Assembly: GCF_001704415.2 (NCBI RefSeq)
Contig: NC_030823.1
Coordinates: 68,338,458 to 68,402,457, forward strand
From: Capra hircus
Taxonomy: Eukaryota; Chordata; Mammalia; Artiodactyla; Bovidae
Length of the DNA stretch: 64,000 nt
Reading direction: 5' to 3'
The position numbers and the translations under genes were made by a program. The notes below the pieces were generated by a model. That model was not told the DNA's origin. It made no database searches and was given only the letters and a program-made list of their open reading frames with translations. Shown piece by piece: positions 21,140-33,244 of this stretch (positions are counted from its first letter, which is position 1; every line of letters begins with the position of its first letter).

Positions 21140-24100
21140 AAAGACGTATGTCTTATCCTGGAGAATGGTACCTGATTCTTGCAGGTTTCATCTCTAAACT
21201 AGCACTTTCACTGTGCCCTCAAAAAAGCCATTTCATTGCTTGATCAGGTCTATAGATTATGTGTGTGATGATATTTAATGTATCCTTTGGTTGCATGCCC
21301 ACTGCCAAACCTCCTTTTCTATAAAGTGGGTCCCAAAGTCAGAGGTAACATTCAGTGGACTTTAAGTGGATAATAAGTGACATGTTACATGACTGTCAGT
21401 AGATTAAACATCTGTAGTCAAATGGTCAAAGCCTTGCAAATAGGATATATGTTGATTTCAGTCAAGAATTGCCACATCCAGGGTGAAAGGGATCCCATTT
21501 GATCAATTTACCACCGAGTGACTGGTTGGACTCCTTGAGGGATGGGTTCAGCCCTGGTCTTTGTGCATCAAATTAGACATTTGGCAGTGGCAATAACTAA
21601 GTTGGCTTTGGTGAGTAGGAACCCAAGTATGGAGAAGGCAATGGCACCCCACTCCAGCACTGTTGCCTGGAAAATCCCATGGACGGAGGAGCCTGGTAGG
21701 CTGCAGTCTATGGGGTCGCTGAGAGTCGAACATGACTGAGCGACTTCACTTTCACTTTTTACTTTCACGCATTGGAGAAGGAAATGGCAACCCACTCCAG
21801 TGTTCTTGCCTGGAGAATCTCAGGGACGGGGGAGCCTGGTGGGCTGCTGTCTATGGGGTCACACAGAGTCGGACACAACTGAAGTGACTTAGTAGTAGTA
21901 GTAGTAGTAGTAGTAACCCAAGTATGCCCTCTATCACTGTTACAGTGGCTATTTTATTCATGAGCCAATCACACCAGGATTAGAGTGGCTAATGACAGAG
22001 GCTGGCTGATATCAACTGGCTCAGTTATCATGAATAGTTGGTAGTTTAGTTGTCTATTTATTCCATGGTGTTTACTCTCTTATGGGCATTAATATGAAAA
22101 GATTTTCATCCATCAACATGCTCCTTTCTCAGATTATTTATTTATTTATTTTGTCTCTGATATTGCAAACATCTTAGTGTTACATCCCTGTCCATCCACG
22201 CCATTCACTGTTACTGAGGAGTCTAGAAAATTCTTACCTTGGCTGACTTCTCTTTCCATACACAGTTAATGATCAGATATACCACCTAAAGCTTTGCCCA
22301 TTAGCAGGATTTCCCCTCTTGCTGCAGGCCACCGCTTCATGTGACTGCAGCTCATTAGGAGTCCATTTTCAACTTGTACTGCAACACCAAGCCATCCATA
22401 AAGCAAGCTTGCCTCTTTCCTGCCTTCATCAGGTAGCCATAAGGGGCCTCCCATCTGGTCAGAGGTGTTAGCTAAGGTCAAGTACAACAGTGGTGGGTGG
22501 CACGGGCTTCTGTAGTTTTCACCTTCTGGCCCTGCCCATGCCTGACCCTGGATGTCCTATTTCTGTCTTGCAACTGATGGCTTGTGTGCCTGACCAACCT
22601 TGTGATTTGGGGGTCTGATAGACCCTCCATAATGGGGAGCTCTGGCTGCATGATCCCTTAGTATCATGATCAGCTGATCCATCTCTACCAGGGTCCAGCA
22701 GCTTGCAAGAAGTCCTTTTTCAAATTGTGTTTAGTTCTCTGCCATGGATGGCATGCCCTTGCTCCAAAAGCTTAGAGTTCTATATTATGATTTTCCTGTG
22801 GGGTTGCCGTATATTCTGCACAACATCCTTTTCGAGTATAAGATCCTCTGGGTCAACTAGATTAGGTGGCAGGCTGCTCGTACCACACTCTGAACCTGCT
22901 GCATGTCCTTCCCTCTGAGCCCCGCTCACAGCTGGCAGCCTTCCCTGTCACTTGTGTATTCTCAAATTAGGGATGTGCTCTTCTCCCCAAAACCCAAAGA
23001 CTCTTATCACGCATGGCGTTTTCTTCTTGGTTGTGAGAGGTATAAGATACAGTAGTATCTCTAAGGGGTGGGATGTCCTGGAATGCCCCTGATTGCTTGG
23101 TATTGACAGGTTTTATATTCCATCCTCTCAAGATCTTTCTCACTAGCTAGTTTGCCTCTCTCCTCTCCCTCCTTTAGCTAGTATTCTCGTCCTTGCTCCA
23201 TCTCTACCTATCAGTAGGCTGATCTCTCTTCCCACAAAGTCTCCAATGTCCTTGCTATTCAGGGGATGCTCATCCAAGTGGATGAACACGACACTGTGGA
23301 CATAGTGAACGTACATGTTCTGTAGACTGCTTAGAGGGTCCTGGTCTTTTCAGACTCTACTGAGAGGACGGGAAGTATGCATCAATTGAGGCAAGACTAT
23401 AAATGTATATTGCTGTCAGTTCCATTTGAATTGCTTCTAATTCTCCTTGTTGATAGAAACAGAAACGAGTTAATTCATTATTAGGTCAATGCCCTTATAC
23501 CATGCACCCAAAACCTGTGTTTTCACCCAGAAGAGCTAACTAAGATCATTAAGCAAGGTGTTAGTATGCTCTAGAAAGATATTACTTCTACTTTAATGGT
23601 TCCAACTGGGGCTATAACTTGGTGGAGTTTTGAGGATCATCCAACCTGATCGCTCTGGTTTTTGTAGAAATCACACTGGAGAATTAAGTGAGAGTGTGGA
23701 TGGAGACCCCCACCTCGTGTATGCTTTAGGTTTTAGGGGTGGCTTTACTCTTTGCCATTCCCACATAGAAAACCGCATCATTTGGCATTGACTGTCTTGG
23801 TCGGGGGCCTTCTCCACGGCAATAGCTCCTATTCTGTGTAGTCCAAGGAGCACCTGTATGGGGGTTCTTCCAACTGCCAAGTGTGTCCCTTCCAATTATA
23901 CAATCAGCAGTCAAGGAAATGGCCACAGGGTGGATCCAATGGCCCAGGAGACCTACTGTGAGCCAAGCCTGACTGGTGCTCCATTTGTTACCTGGCCTCC
24001 ATATGCTCCCATTCTAACAGGGGCCACGATGACCCCAACATATCAATATCACCACTTTGGGCCCCCAAGTATTAATATCACCACAGACTTTCTGTCCAGC

Positions 24101-24990
24101 AGTCCTTAAATATCTGGGTGTTCCCCTTTCTCTACTTGAATCATGATGGGAGTTACCTTTAGGGAAGGGCTGGGGAATAATCATTTCAACCTTTGCCATG
24201 CTGTTTTAGGGTCCTTTTCATAGGTCCTGGCCTCTCCTTCAGGCAATGGGCTCAGATCTAGAAACTGAGCAAGGAGTCATACTTCTGTTGAGGCAACTGT
24301 GCTCAATCTCTTGATTGATCATCCTTGATTCTCTTGTCTATAAACTTAGCAACGCCCTGCTGGCTGCTCGCACAGTGTGGGAAGCCTGGGAACTCTGTGC
24401 TCTACTAGTCAGCTCACAGCTCTCTGTCCTGGTTGCCTTGCTGACTTGCATGCTCATTATTATTAGACCCACCTCTCTTCTAATCGTTACATATGACCAG
24501 CAGACTTTGATTCGCTAGCCAAGCTAGCATCCCCATTGCTAACAGGGAGTGCAGTTTAAAGCAGCGATTCCCGTCATGTCCTCTGGTCAGCAGAGAACAG
24601 CTGGTACTGATTTCTCAGTGATGCGGGTGCCCCTTGCATTAATATATTCCTCATGGTTCTGGTGGCCCTCAGGTGGGGCAGGCCCTTCTAAGTTGTCCTC
24701 AGTTGGATCAAGAGAGGCCAGACACTTAAGTTCCTATCACGGTCACTGTATGCAGACTGCCCCTGGGAAGGAAGGGGCCCAGCCCTGAGAAAGACAGCTC
24801 TGTTCCACTTTGGGCAGTTCTAGAAAGAACAGACAATTGGGGGCAGTCAACTGCTCACACTCCAAGCAGCTTGTGAATAAGCCCTTCTTTGCTGAAGAGG
24901 GGTCTGGGAGGTACATCCCAGCCTTCACCATACATAGGAGAGTTACTTGAACATTCCCAGCTCTCTGAACCTTTTGTCCCTTCATCCACC
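21140..24990 (-). mobile_element. Degraded class III (ERV-L-like) endogenous retrovirus, internal region
   Basis: Two landmarks sit in the right order on the minus strand. A protease C-terminal motif, CIIGRDTLGSW, is read at about 23860-23900. About 2.5 kb downstream is an integrase-core motif, SDFGTHF, at 21323-21343, followed by EVWQWA, where the Asp is the second catalytic acid of the DDE/DDxE core. That spacing suits pro-RT-RNase H-integrase. Stops and frameshifts occur throughout and no frame is intact. Sequence to the right of 24.1 kb would be gag but shows no motif I can name. No flanking LTR was recognised. A BOV-A2 is inserted at 21632-21914. ERV-L assignment is inferred from motif wording. 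Confidence 0.68.
21632..21914 (+). mobile_element. BOV-A2 SINE (dimer) with (TAG)n tail
   Basis: Two monomers joined at 'cactttcacgcattggagaagg'. An exact 12-bp target-site duplication, aacccaagtatg, lies at 21620-21631 and 21915-21926. The tail is (TAG)n instead of the usual (CAG)n, about eight units, probably from C-to-T change followed by slippage spread. It disrupts the retroviral integrase region. Confidence 0.97.
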
Positions 24991-25089
24991 ATCTGCCACC
25001 ACGGTCTGGGATTTCTATTTCACAAATTTGCAGGAAATTTTAGATCAAAATATTTCTAAAGACATTCAGATATTTACAAATTGGCAATA

Positions 25090-25368
25090 GAAGGCAATGG
25101 CACCCCACTGCAGTACTCTTGCCTGGAAAATCCCATGGATGGAGGAGCCTGGTGGGCTGCAGTCCATGGGGTCGCTAAAAATCAGACACGACTGAGGGAC
25201 TTTACTTTCACTTTTCACTTTCATGCATTGGAAAAGGAAAGGGCAACCCACTCCAGTGTTCTTGCCTAGAGTATCCCAGGGACGGGGGAGCCTGGTGTGC
25301 TGCCGTCTATGGGGTTGCACAGAGTCGGACACGACTGAAGCGACTTAGCAGCAGCAGCAGCAGCAGCA
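25090..25368 (+). mobile_element. BOV-A2 SINE (dimer)
   Basis: 'gaaggcaatggcaccccactg' to 'gaagcgacttagcagcagcag' with a (CAG)n tail of about seven units. I could not find a matching target-site duplication, so the first bases may have been lost. Confidence 0.93.
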
Positions 25369-26084
25369 AAGATTAATTAGCCAAGAAATTGTTTGATTCT
25401 TCCACTTTAACTCTTAGATTATCTGATGTCTAGCACATAAAGCATTCATGAACTAGAGCTTAGATATGTATGTTTTACAGATCATAGGCTTGAATCAGCA
25501 AACCAAAGAACTTCACAACAAATTGAGGCAGATTCTCACTTGAAAAGGGCTCAGGGCCCCGTGTAATTCTGGTCCTATAGGCTAGTATGGATTCCTTCTG
25601 CCTGCTCTCTGAAAGCAAGAAGCAAAAGGAGGACCTGGGCTGCCCTGGGGCTCCAAACAAGGGTGGAAAGGTGACTCTAGGTGTCCAGGAATAGGGGCCC
25701 AGAGTTAACAAGGTGAGAATATGCTTCCGACCTGTTGAAGCCTCAGTACTGGGATGCAGTCACTCCACTCAGACCAGGGGATGGTGTCAGAGTATAGGTG
25801 ACAGGAGGTGCCCACGGACACATGGCTGGTGACGTTGCAGAGAGGCTCGAGAGGTCTGGGCAAGAATGAAAGGACCGTGGGTTCAAACGCTGAAAACCCA
25901 GGTCTGCTCTCAGTCCACAGGCAGCGTGACCTCTGGAATTGCTAAGCGTTTTCAGGAGGCTGGTGTCTAAGTTGAGACTGGACTTTCAGCAGATGTTTAT
26001 TTCACAGCGTGTCTTCTGGGTGAATTTTCTAGGGATTTTCAGTTTCTCCCCCAGCAAGTGTAAATTCCTCTGCTTGCCAAGTTT
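25369..26084. other. Unassigned sequence
   Basis: No recognised gene or repeat. Confidence 0.4.
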
Positions 26085-26330
26085 TGCTCCTTTCTAGACA
26101 ACCCCTCACCCCTCAACCTCAACTTATTTTTACTGCTCAACACCCTATTCTCTCATTGGCTGACTTCTTGCTAACACCACTCCCTCTTGTTACTTCAAGG
26201 CCTTTGCTCACTCTTTTTCTATTCTTTCCTTTACTCTATCCAACTTCCACCCTTCCTTTAAGCTCCGTATAAACATTTACCTTCTGTGTGAAAATTGTTT
26301 GACTGTCCCCAGCAATTCATCTTTCTCTTC
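26085..26330 (+). mobile_element. Probable L2 LINE fragment
   Basis: Pyrimidine-rich sense-strand text with 'ttacttcaaggcctttgctcac' and 'cttcctttaagctccgtataa' follows the L2 3' order ('cagggcctttgcacatgc', 'ccttcagatctcagctt'). Low similarity. Confidence 0.42.
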
Positions 26331-27149
26331 TCTGCAATCCTATGGTAGCTAGAGGCACATCAATGGAAGCTGACAATGAAGTACCTATTGTTTAATAATG
26401 CTTGCAGAGTGTTTCATGTATATTAACTCTTCTTACCCTAAACATACGGGCTTCTTACAGAGAGAGTCCAAATCTTCCTACATTTTTGGTAGGCATGCGC
26501 AGTTCTTAGTGAACACTGGCTGATGCAGCTGTTCTTTCCTTATCCTTCAGCCAGAATCATTGAAGCTAGTAGCCCGGTCCCATACATACCCCGAGGGCTG
26601 AGGATATAGCAAGGTCCACACTTATCTCTCCTTCTGCCCAATCCAGAAAAGTTACATGCATCAAAAACCATGTAAACCTTTAGGCAAGATCCTGAGTTGT
26701 CATTTGTTCCATCAGATGGTTTCAATTTGGAAATTTTTACTTTCTGCTTTGCACAGTGGTCTGACTATGCTACCAATGTACTTCACTTATGAAGACTGTC
26801 AGCTCCTGCTTTGTTCTCAGCCTTTTCATCTCATATCAAGTGTTCTTAAGCCCACTAATTGAACGCAATGTAATGGAGACTTTGATCGTGATGTTATGGA
26901 GAGTCCAAGAGAGCCAGGCTACTGAAGAGTCAGGTCACTACTCAGAGGGGAAACTGAGGCATGAACCCAGTAACACAGGCAAGGCCAGTATTGTAGGAAG
27001 TGCCTAGTGAGCACTTTGATTCTTGGGATGCTTGCCAAGACTTCAGATATCCAACTCCTGAAACTTGTTATCTTTCTGGAAAGATAAAGCCTGGAAAGGC
27101 TGAGATGCTGAAACACTGAAACTTTCTTCTCTAGTGAGGCAGTCAGGAT
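26331..27149. other. Unassigned sequence
   Basis: No recognised gene or repeat. The segment 26370-26430 is vaguely MIR-like. Confidence 0.4.
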
Positions 27150-27480
27150 ATCTTGGGGAAAGTAACAACCTCAAACTGTCAATGGCTTAAAATAGCACAG
27201 GCTGATTTCTTGCTTACCTGCCAGCTAGAGATGGAGGTGTAGGGTGAGGAGTAGGTCTGCTCCACAGAGACATCAGTCAGGATCACAGGCTGACAAGATG
27301 CTATTCATTCTGGTGCTGGTGTCTCACCAGGAGGTTCTGGTTTGCCTCTGTGTTTGCTGCCTTGAGTACAAGCAGTTCAATATTTTGGACTCTTGTGCTC
27401 ATATTTCATTGGTCCAAATTACTCATGTGGATACACCTAACTTCAAAGAGTAGGGCTATATCATCTTCTTTATACCTGGA
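27150..27480 (-). mobile_element. Possible antisense MaLR-type LTR
   Basis: 'gtaacaacctcaaactgtcaatggcttaaaatagcac' followed by 'ctgatttcttgcttacc' resembles the antisense start of old MLT1 LTRs ('taacaaattaccacaaactt...ggcttaaaacaac'). Weak. Confidence 0.35.
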
Positions 27481-27643
27481 AGGAGAGGAGAATGAGATGT
27501 TGGGACACTAGCAAAGCCTATCAAACAGAGTCAGAATTGACTCAAGCTGGTTTCTCGATGGCTATACAGGTAGACCTCATTTTATTGTGCTTTATATTAT
27601 TGCACTTCGCAGACTGTTTTTTGCAAATGGAAATTTATGTAAG

Positions 27644-27846
27644 ATTTGGTAGTTGCAGGTGGTAAAAAACTCGCCTGCCAGTGCAGGAGATGCAAGAGAG
27701 TTGGGTTCAATCCCTGGAGTAGGAGATGGCAACCCACTCCAGTAATCTTGCCTGGAAAATCCCACGGACAGAGGAGCCTGGCAGGCTATACAGTCCACGG
27801 GGTCGCAGAGAGTCAGATGCAACTGAGCATGCACACACACAGACAC
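27644..27846 (+). mobile_element. Bov-tA SINE inside Tigger
   Basis: 'ggtggtaaaaaactcgcctgcc' head, 'gggttcaatccctggagtagg' (B-box remnant), 'gatggcaacccactccag' body, ending 'gatgcaactgagcatgcacac'. Tigger text resumes at 'gctgtggcaaccctgcatcagg'. Diverged, no clean target-site duplication. Confidence 0.88.
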
Positions 27847-28199
27847 TAAGCTGTGGCAACCCTGCATCAGGCAAGTCTATTGGTACCACTTTTCCAATAG
27901 CATTTGCTCACTTCTTATTTCTGTGTAACATTTATGCAATAATCCCAATATTTCAATGAAACTTTCATATTATGAGATTTGTTATGGTGACTGTGATCAG
28001 TGATCCATGATGTTACTATAGTAATGTTTGGAACACCATTAATCTCTCCCATATGAGACAACTAACTTAACTGCTAATTGTTATATATGTTCTGACTGGT
28101 CCACCAATCAGCCATTCCCTCATCTCTCTCCCTCTCCTCAGGCCTTTCTATTCCCTAAGACAGGGCAGTATTGGAATGAAGCCAGTTAATAGCCCTACA

Positions 28200-30640
28200 A
28201 TGGCCTCTAAGTGTTCAAACAAAAGGAAGGGTCATATGTCTCTTATCTTAAATAAAAATCTAGAAATGAGATTAAATTTAGTGAGGAAGGCATGTCCAAA
28301 GCCAGGATAAGCTGAAAGCAAGTCCTGTTTTGCAAATCAGCCAAGTTGGGCATGCAAAGGAAAAGTTCTTAGTTCAGTTCAATTCAGTTGAGTCGCTCAG
28401 TCGTGTCCGACTCTTTGCGACCCCATGAATCGCAGCACGCCAGGCCTCCCTGTCCATCACCAACTCCTGGAGTTCACTCAGACTCACGTCCATCGACTCT
28501 GTGATGCCATCCAGCCATCTCATCCTCCGTCGTCCCCTTCTCCTCCTGCCCCCAATCCCTACCAGCATCAGAGTCTTTTCCAATGAGTCAATTCTTCGCA
28601 TGAGGTGGCCAAAGTACTGGAGCTTCAGCTTTAGCATCATTCCTTCCAAAAAAATCCCAGGGTTGATCTCCTTCAGAATGGACTAGTTGGATCTCCTTGC
28701 AGTCCAAGAGACTCTCAAGAGTCTTCTCCAGCACCACAGTTCAAATGCATCAATTCTTCATCATACATGACCAAGGAAAAACCATAGCCTTGACTAGACG
28801 GACCTTAGTCAGCAAAGTAATGTCTCTGCTTTTGAACATGCTATCTAGGTTGGTCATAACTTTTCTTCCAAGGAGTAAGTGTCTTTTAATTTCATGGCTG
28901 CAATCACCATCGGCAGTGATTTTCGAGCCCGAAAAAATAAAGTCTGACACTGTTTCCACTGTTTCCCCATCTATTTCCCATGAAGTGATGAGACCAGATG
29001 CCATGATCTTCGTTTTCTGAATGTTGAGCTTTAAGCCAACTTTTTCACTCTCCTCTTTCACTTTCATTAAGAGGCTTTTTAGCTCCTCTTCACTTTCTGC
29101 CATAAGGTATGCCTCTGCATATCTGAGGTTATTGATATTTCTCCTGGCAATCTTGATTCCAGCTTGTGTTTATTCCAGTCCAGCGTTTCTCATGATGTAC
29201 TCTGCATAGAAGTTAAATAAGCAGGGTGACAATATACAGCCTTGAAGCACTCCTTTTCCTATTTGGAACCAGTCTGTTGTTCCATGTCCAGTTCTAACTG
29301 TTGCTTCCTGACCTGCATACAGATTTCTCAAGAGGCAGGTCAGGTGGTCCGGTATTTCCATCTGTTTCAGAATTTTCCACAGTTTCTTGTGATCCACACA
29401 GTCAAAGGCTTTGGCATAGTCAATAAAGCAGAAATAGATGTTTTTCTGGAACTCTCTTGCTTTTTCCATGATCCAGCAGATGTTGGCAATTTGATCTCTG
29501 GTTCTTCTGCCTTTTCTAAAACCAGCTTGAACATCAGGGAGTTCACGGTTCATGTATTGCTGAAGCCTGGCTTGGAGAATTTTGAGCATTACTTTACTAG
29601 CATGTGAGATGAGTGCAATTGTGCGGTAGTTTGAGCATTTTTTGGCATTGCCTTTCTTTGGAATTGGAATGAAAACTGACCTTTTCCAAGCCTGTGGCCA
29701 CTGCTGACTTTTCCAAATTTGCTGGCATATTGAGTGCAGCACTTTCACAGCATCATTTTTCAGGATTTGAAACAGCTCCACTGGAAATCCATCACCTCCA
29801 CCAGCTTTGTTCGTAGTGCTACTTCAGTGAACACATCAATGCTAAGAAAGCAAAACAGCCTTATATGGAGGAAGTTTTAGTGGTCTTGATAGAAGGTCCA
29901 GTCAGCCACAACATTTGCTTATAAAGCTTAATCCAGAGCAAGGCTCTAATTCTCTTCAATTCTACAAAGTTGAGAGAGGTGAGGGAGCTGCAGAAGGAGA
30001 GTTTAAAATTAGGAGAAGTTGGTTCATGAGGTTTCAGGAAAGCTGCTATTTCCAGAAAGTGCTAAGTGAAGCAGCAAGTGCTGATATAGAGGGCTCAATG
30101 AGTTACCCAGAAGAGCTAACAAAGATCATCAAGGGGGCTACCAATTTTTCTATGTCTTCTTTTGGAAGAAGACTCCACCTAGGACTTCCGTAGTTACAGA
30201 GGAGAAGTCAATGCTTGGCTTCAAAAAGCCCAGCTGATACTCTGGTCTGGGGCTATTGTAGCTGGTGACCTGAAGGTGAAGTCACTGTTCATTTCCCATT
30301 CTGAAATTCTGGGGCCCTTAAGAGTCATGCTGATCTACTCTGCCTATGCTCTATAAAGGGAGCAACAGAGTCTAGAGGACAGCACATCTGCTGACAGCAT
30401 GGTTTAATGGAAAGCTTAAGCCCGCTCCTGAGACCCCTTGCTCAGGAAAAAAGATGGATGTCTGATGGAGACATACTCTGCAAGATGCTATAGAAAAATC
30501 CAAACATTTTTTTGGTCAACCACCCCAAACTTCATCAACCACCATTCTGATCAGTTAGCAGCCATCAACATGGAGGCAAGACCCTCCACCAGCAAAAAGA
30601 TTGATTTGTTACAGGCTCAGATGATAGTTAGCAATTAGGT
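28200..30640 (+). pseudogene. Tigger transposase remnant
   Basis: The transposase start codon is still readable at 28200 (MASKCSNKRKGHMSLIL), as is a DNA-binding-domain segment at about 29990-30040 (RRSWFMRFQES). Frameshifts, a BovB insertion after codon ~55 and a deletion covering most of the DDE catalytic domain make it non-functional. The last recognisable codons, with 'cctccaccagcaaaaagattg', end near 30640. Confidence 0.85.
28371..29816 (-). mobile_element. BovB LINE, 5'-truncated (1.4 kb), minus strand
   Basis: The left end is the BovB 3' terminus ('agttcagttcaattcagttgagtcgc'). The right end stops inside the reverse transcriptase region. A minus-strand frame at 29170-29781 encodes about 200 residues of reverse transcriptase, including motif A (FIDYAKAFD). 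The downstream catalytic YADD box is damaged: at about 29101-29130 the frame reads LRYAEAYLMA, losing both aspartates. The copy is dead. Confidence 0.95.
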
Positions 30641-30827
30641 ATTTTTAATTAAGGTATGTACATTGCTTTTTAGACATAATGCTATTGCGTGCTTCATAGA
30701 CCACAGTATATATAAGTGTAACTTTGTGTGCACTGGGAAATTTAAAAATTGGTGTGTTATTTTATTGCAGTCTTTGCTTTATTGTGGTGGTCTGGAACTG
30801 AGCTCACAATATCTTTGAGATACACTT

Positions 30828-32478
30828 TATGTCATTGCATGAGCTGGGTAGGAAATGAGTTGTTGTCTGGTACTAGGAAGAATAGAGTAGAAGAAAGAGC
30901 TAGCACTCAAATCCACAGTATCAAAAAGTCTTCTATAAAGTAAAAAATGTTCTGAAATATAACCACAACTTAGAGTCTAGAACTACAATTCATCTTTGAG
31001 TGGGTCAACGCTAGCTTCTGGACATATGTCTTCTAATTCATTAAGTGGTGCCACCCTTGTATACGAGAACAATATAAGGCTAAACCAACTACCATCAGAA
31101 TTGGCTCTTTTTTTTTTTCCCAGTAAAAAAGATGCGTTTCCACAATGAATTATCATGCCCTTTCTCCTTGTTCTCATTATGAAAATCACATCGTGTATGA
31201 GCTGGTTGTCTCTGCCTGGAGTTGTGGCCCATGACTATAAAAAAGCCCTATAACTGGTCAGGGAATTGAGCCATCTTCTTTCATTTTATTATCATCATGC
31301 CTTGACTGACCTACTCGGTCATTGCATTCCAGGAGATTATAGGAGTAACTTTAGTTTTCAAAAAATTAAATACAACTAATTAGATATAACTCAACTTATA
31401 CTCTAAAAAATTCCTAAATAATTATATGTGCACATAAACTCATATGCAGAGACACAAATCTTACAAATTCACTACCTTTCAGAACAAGGAAGTTGTAATT
31501 AACAATTTAAGACCCACTTTGAAGAACCTCTATGGTGCCATAGAGTAACAAGATTCATTTCAATTGAAAAGTCAACTGTGGAAATATCTCTGGCATAGAT
31601 CCCTCAGTGGACACTCAAAAGAAGTGTTCTGTTCATAGGCAGGGCTTTGAGTGTGAAGACTAACCGCAGGGAAGGGTTTCAAAGTGAGGAATAAGAATGG
31701 GGGATTACAGCTGCAGATGATTTAAGTTGGCTTAGACTTGAGAGTCTTTTAAGAAGGTACACCCTGTATACTCCAGCACATCTGTCGTAAGGTGATGGTC
31801 CTAAAACTTTAGTCACCTCTCAGACTGGAAACCACATTGACAGCAATTCTTGTTAGACTGAGACCTGCAAGACTGGAAGAAGCTTAGAATTTGCTTATGG
31901 ATGTTCATGCTGTGGTTATTTGCCTGGAGAAGCACTCCCTTCTTAACAACCAGCCGTCGTACGCTTTTCTTGGCTCCAGGTGAAGAGGTGACTTCCCTCT
32001 TTGATTCAGTGTTCATAATTGGGCTGTCTGTTAGCAGAGGTGGTGAGAAAACAATGCTAATGAGGTCAAGGGTTCAATGCCCACGTGGGTCAGTTAGCTT
32101 TCTTTTGTTCTCTGGCCAAAAGTCTACGTCCTTTCACTGTGTCCAGCTACTGTGATGACAACAGAGATTGGGAGAGAGTAAGAGAATGTGGATGAGCCTC
32201 TAATTCTACTCTTCCTATGGTGGAAAACAATTCCAAATCATGTCCTTTTGCAGCAAAGTAATCTTCAAGGTTGAAGGACTGCCCCTTAAGAAGCAGTAAG
32301 GAAAATGAAAGATATAGTTTCACAGTGGTGGTAAAGAGGTTGAAACTACAGGATCAGAGCTCACAGGAGCAGCATTGCTTGGTCATTTATACTAATAAGA
32401 AGATAGCAGTTGTAAAGATGATGATTATTCACAGCCAATTTTCAATTTCTTATTAGCCAAAGTTTCAACATTTCTAGA
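30828..32478. other. 1.65 kb unassigned sequence
   Basis: No gene or repeat recognised. A T-run lies at about 31108-31119. Confidence 0.4.
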
Positions 32479-32487
32479 CATCTGTGT

Positions 32488-32697
32488 GGGAATTCCCTGG
32501 TGGCTCAGTGGTAAAGAATTTTCCTGCCAATGCAAGGAGACATGGCTTTGATCCCTGGGTCCGGAAGATCCCCTGGAGAAGGAAATGGCAATCCACTTCG
32601 GTATTCTTGCCTGGGAAATCCCATGGACAGAGGAGCTTGGCGGGCTACAGTCCATGGCGTCATGAAAGAGTCAGATATGACTTAGCAACTAAACAGC
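32488..32697 (+). mobile_element. Bov-tA SINE, plus strand
   Basis: 'gggaattccctggtggctcag' to 'gatatgacttagcaactaaacag'. A 9-bp target-site duplication with one mismatch: catctgtgt at 32479-32487 and catcagtgt at 32698-32706. Confidence 0.94.
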
Positions 32698-32706
32698 ATC
32701 AGTGTA

Positions 32707-33099
32707 AGGAGTAAAGTGAGTTGGTTTGAGTTTCATATCTTTTTTTTTTTTCCCCTCAGCCACTATGCGTTGAAGATTCTAATGAACAATGAAACACCCT
32801 TAGATAGAAAGAGAAGAGAAGAGAAGAGAAGGCCAAAGTAATCCCACAAACAGGGCTCAGCCCTGGAGTGTCTCAGATCTGGCTTCTTAATCACGATTCA
32901 TAATTCCTCATGCTATGTCCTGTTTTCTCAGGATTGCTATATCTTCTGTAAAGTTATGTAGCAATAGAAATCAAAGTAGGCACTAACCAACCACGATGGA
33001 AAAACTATCGGCTTCTACATTGGCCTTCTGACTGCTTAGCTTTGTGTATGGGTATATGTCTCTGTGTGTGTCTGTGAGTGCACTTGCACTCACATTCAT
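32707..33099. other. Unassigned sequence with simple repeats
   Basis: Contains a poly-T run near 32739-32750 and a short (GAGAA)n tract at 32806-32830. Nothing else recognised. Confidence 0.5.
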
Positions 33100-33235
33100 G
33101 GAGAAGCTTCTTATCTGCTTTGAACCTCAGATTCCTTGCTTGTAAAATGGGGATATTAAAGTTTATCTCATAGATCTGTTGGAAGATTAGATGACCAAAG
33201 AAGAAATCTTGGCAAGTCTAGTGTGGTACCTGGAA
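33100..33235 (+). mobile_element. MIR SINE fragment
   Basis: 'tttgaacctcagattccttgcttgtaaaatggggatatt', 'atctcatagatctgttggaagattagatga': the MIR 3' half in sense ('cctcagtttcctcatctgtaaaatggggat...'). Confidence 0.8.
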
Positions 33236-33244
33236 TGTTATATT

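Larger units (their letters stand above)
27567..30827 (+). mobile_element. Tigger1-like DNA transposon, split twice
   Basis: Starts 'caggtagacctcattttattgtgctttat' and ends 'tttattgtggtggtctggaactgagctcacaatatctttgagatac', the inverted terminal sequences of Tigger1. A TA dinucleotide flanks each side (27565-27566 and about 30828-30829). The internal text follows Tigger1 in order, except for an internal deletion near 30440-30500 that removes the second half of the transposase. Two later insertions split it: Bov-tA at 27644-27846 and BovB at 28371-29816. Tigger is a pogo-related Tc1/mariner family. Confidence 0.9.

Noticed and set aside
28371..29816. Reverse-transcriptase-like frames of up to 203 codons as possible genes
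   Set aside because: They belong to a 5'-truncated, frameshifted BovB LINE with a destroyed catalytic box.
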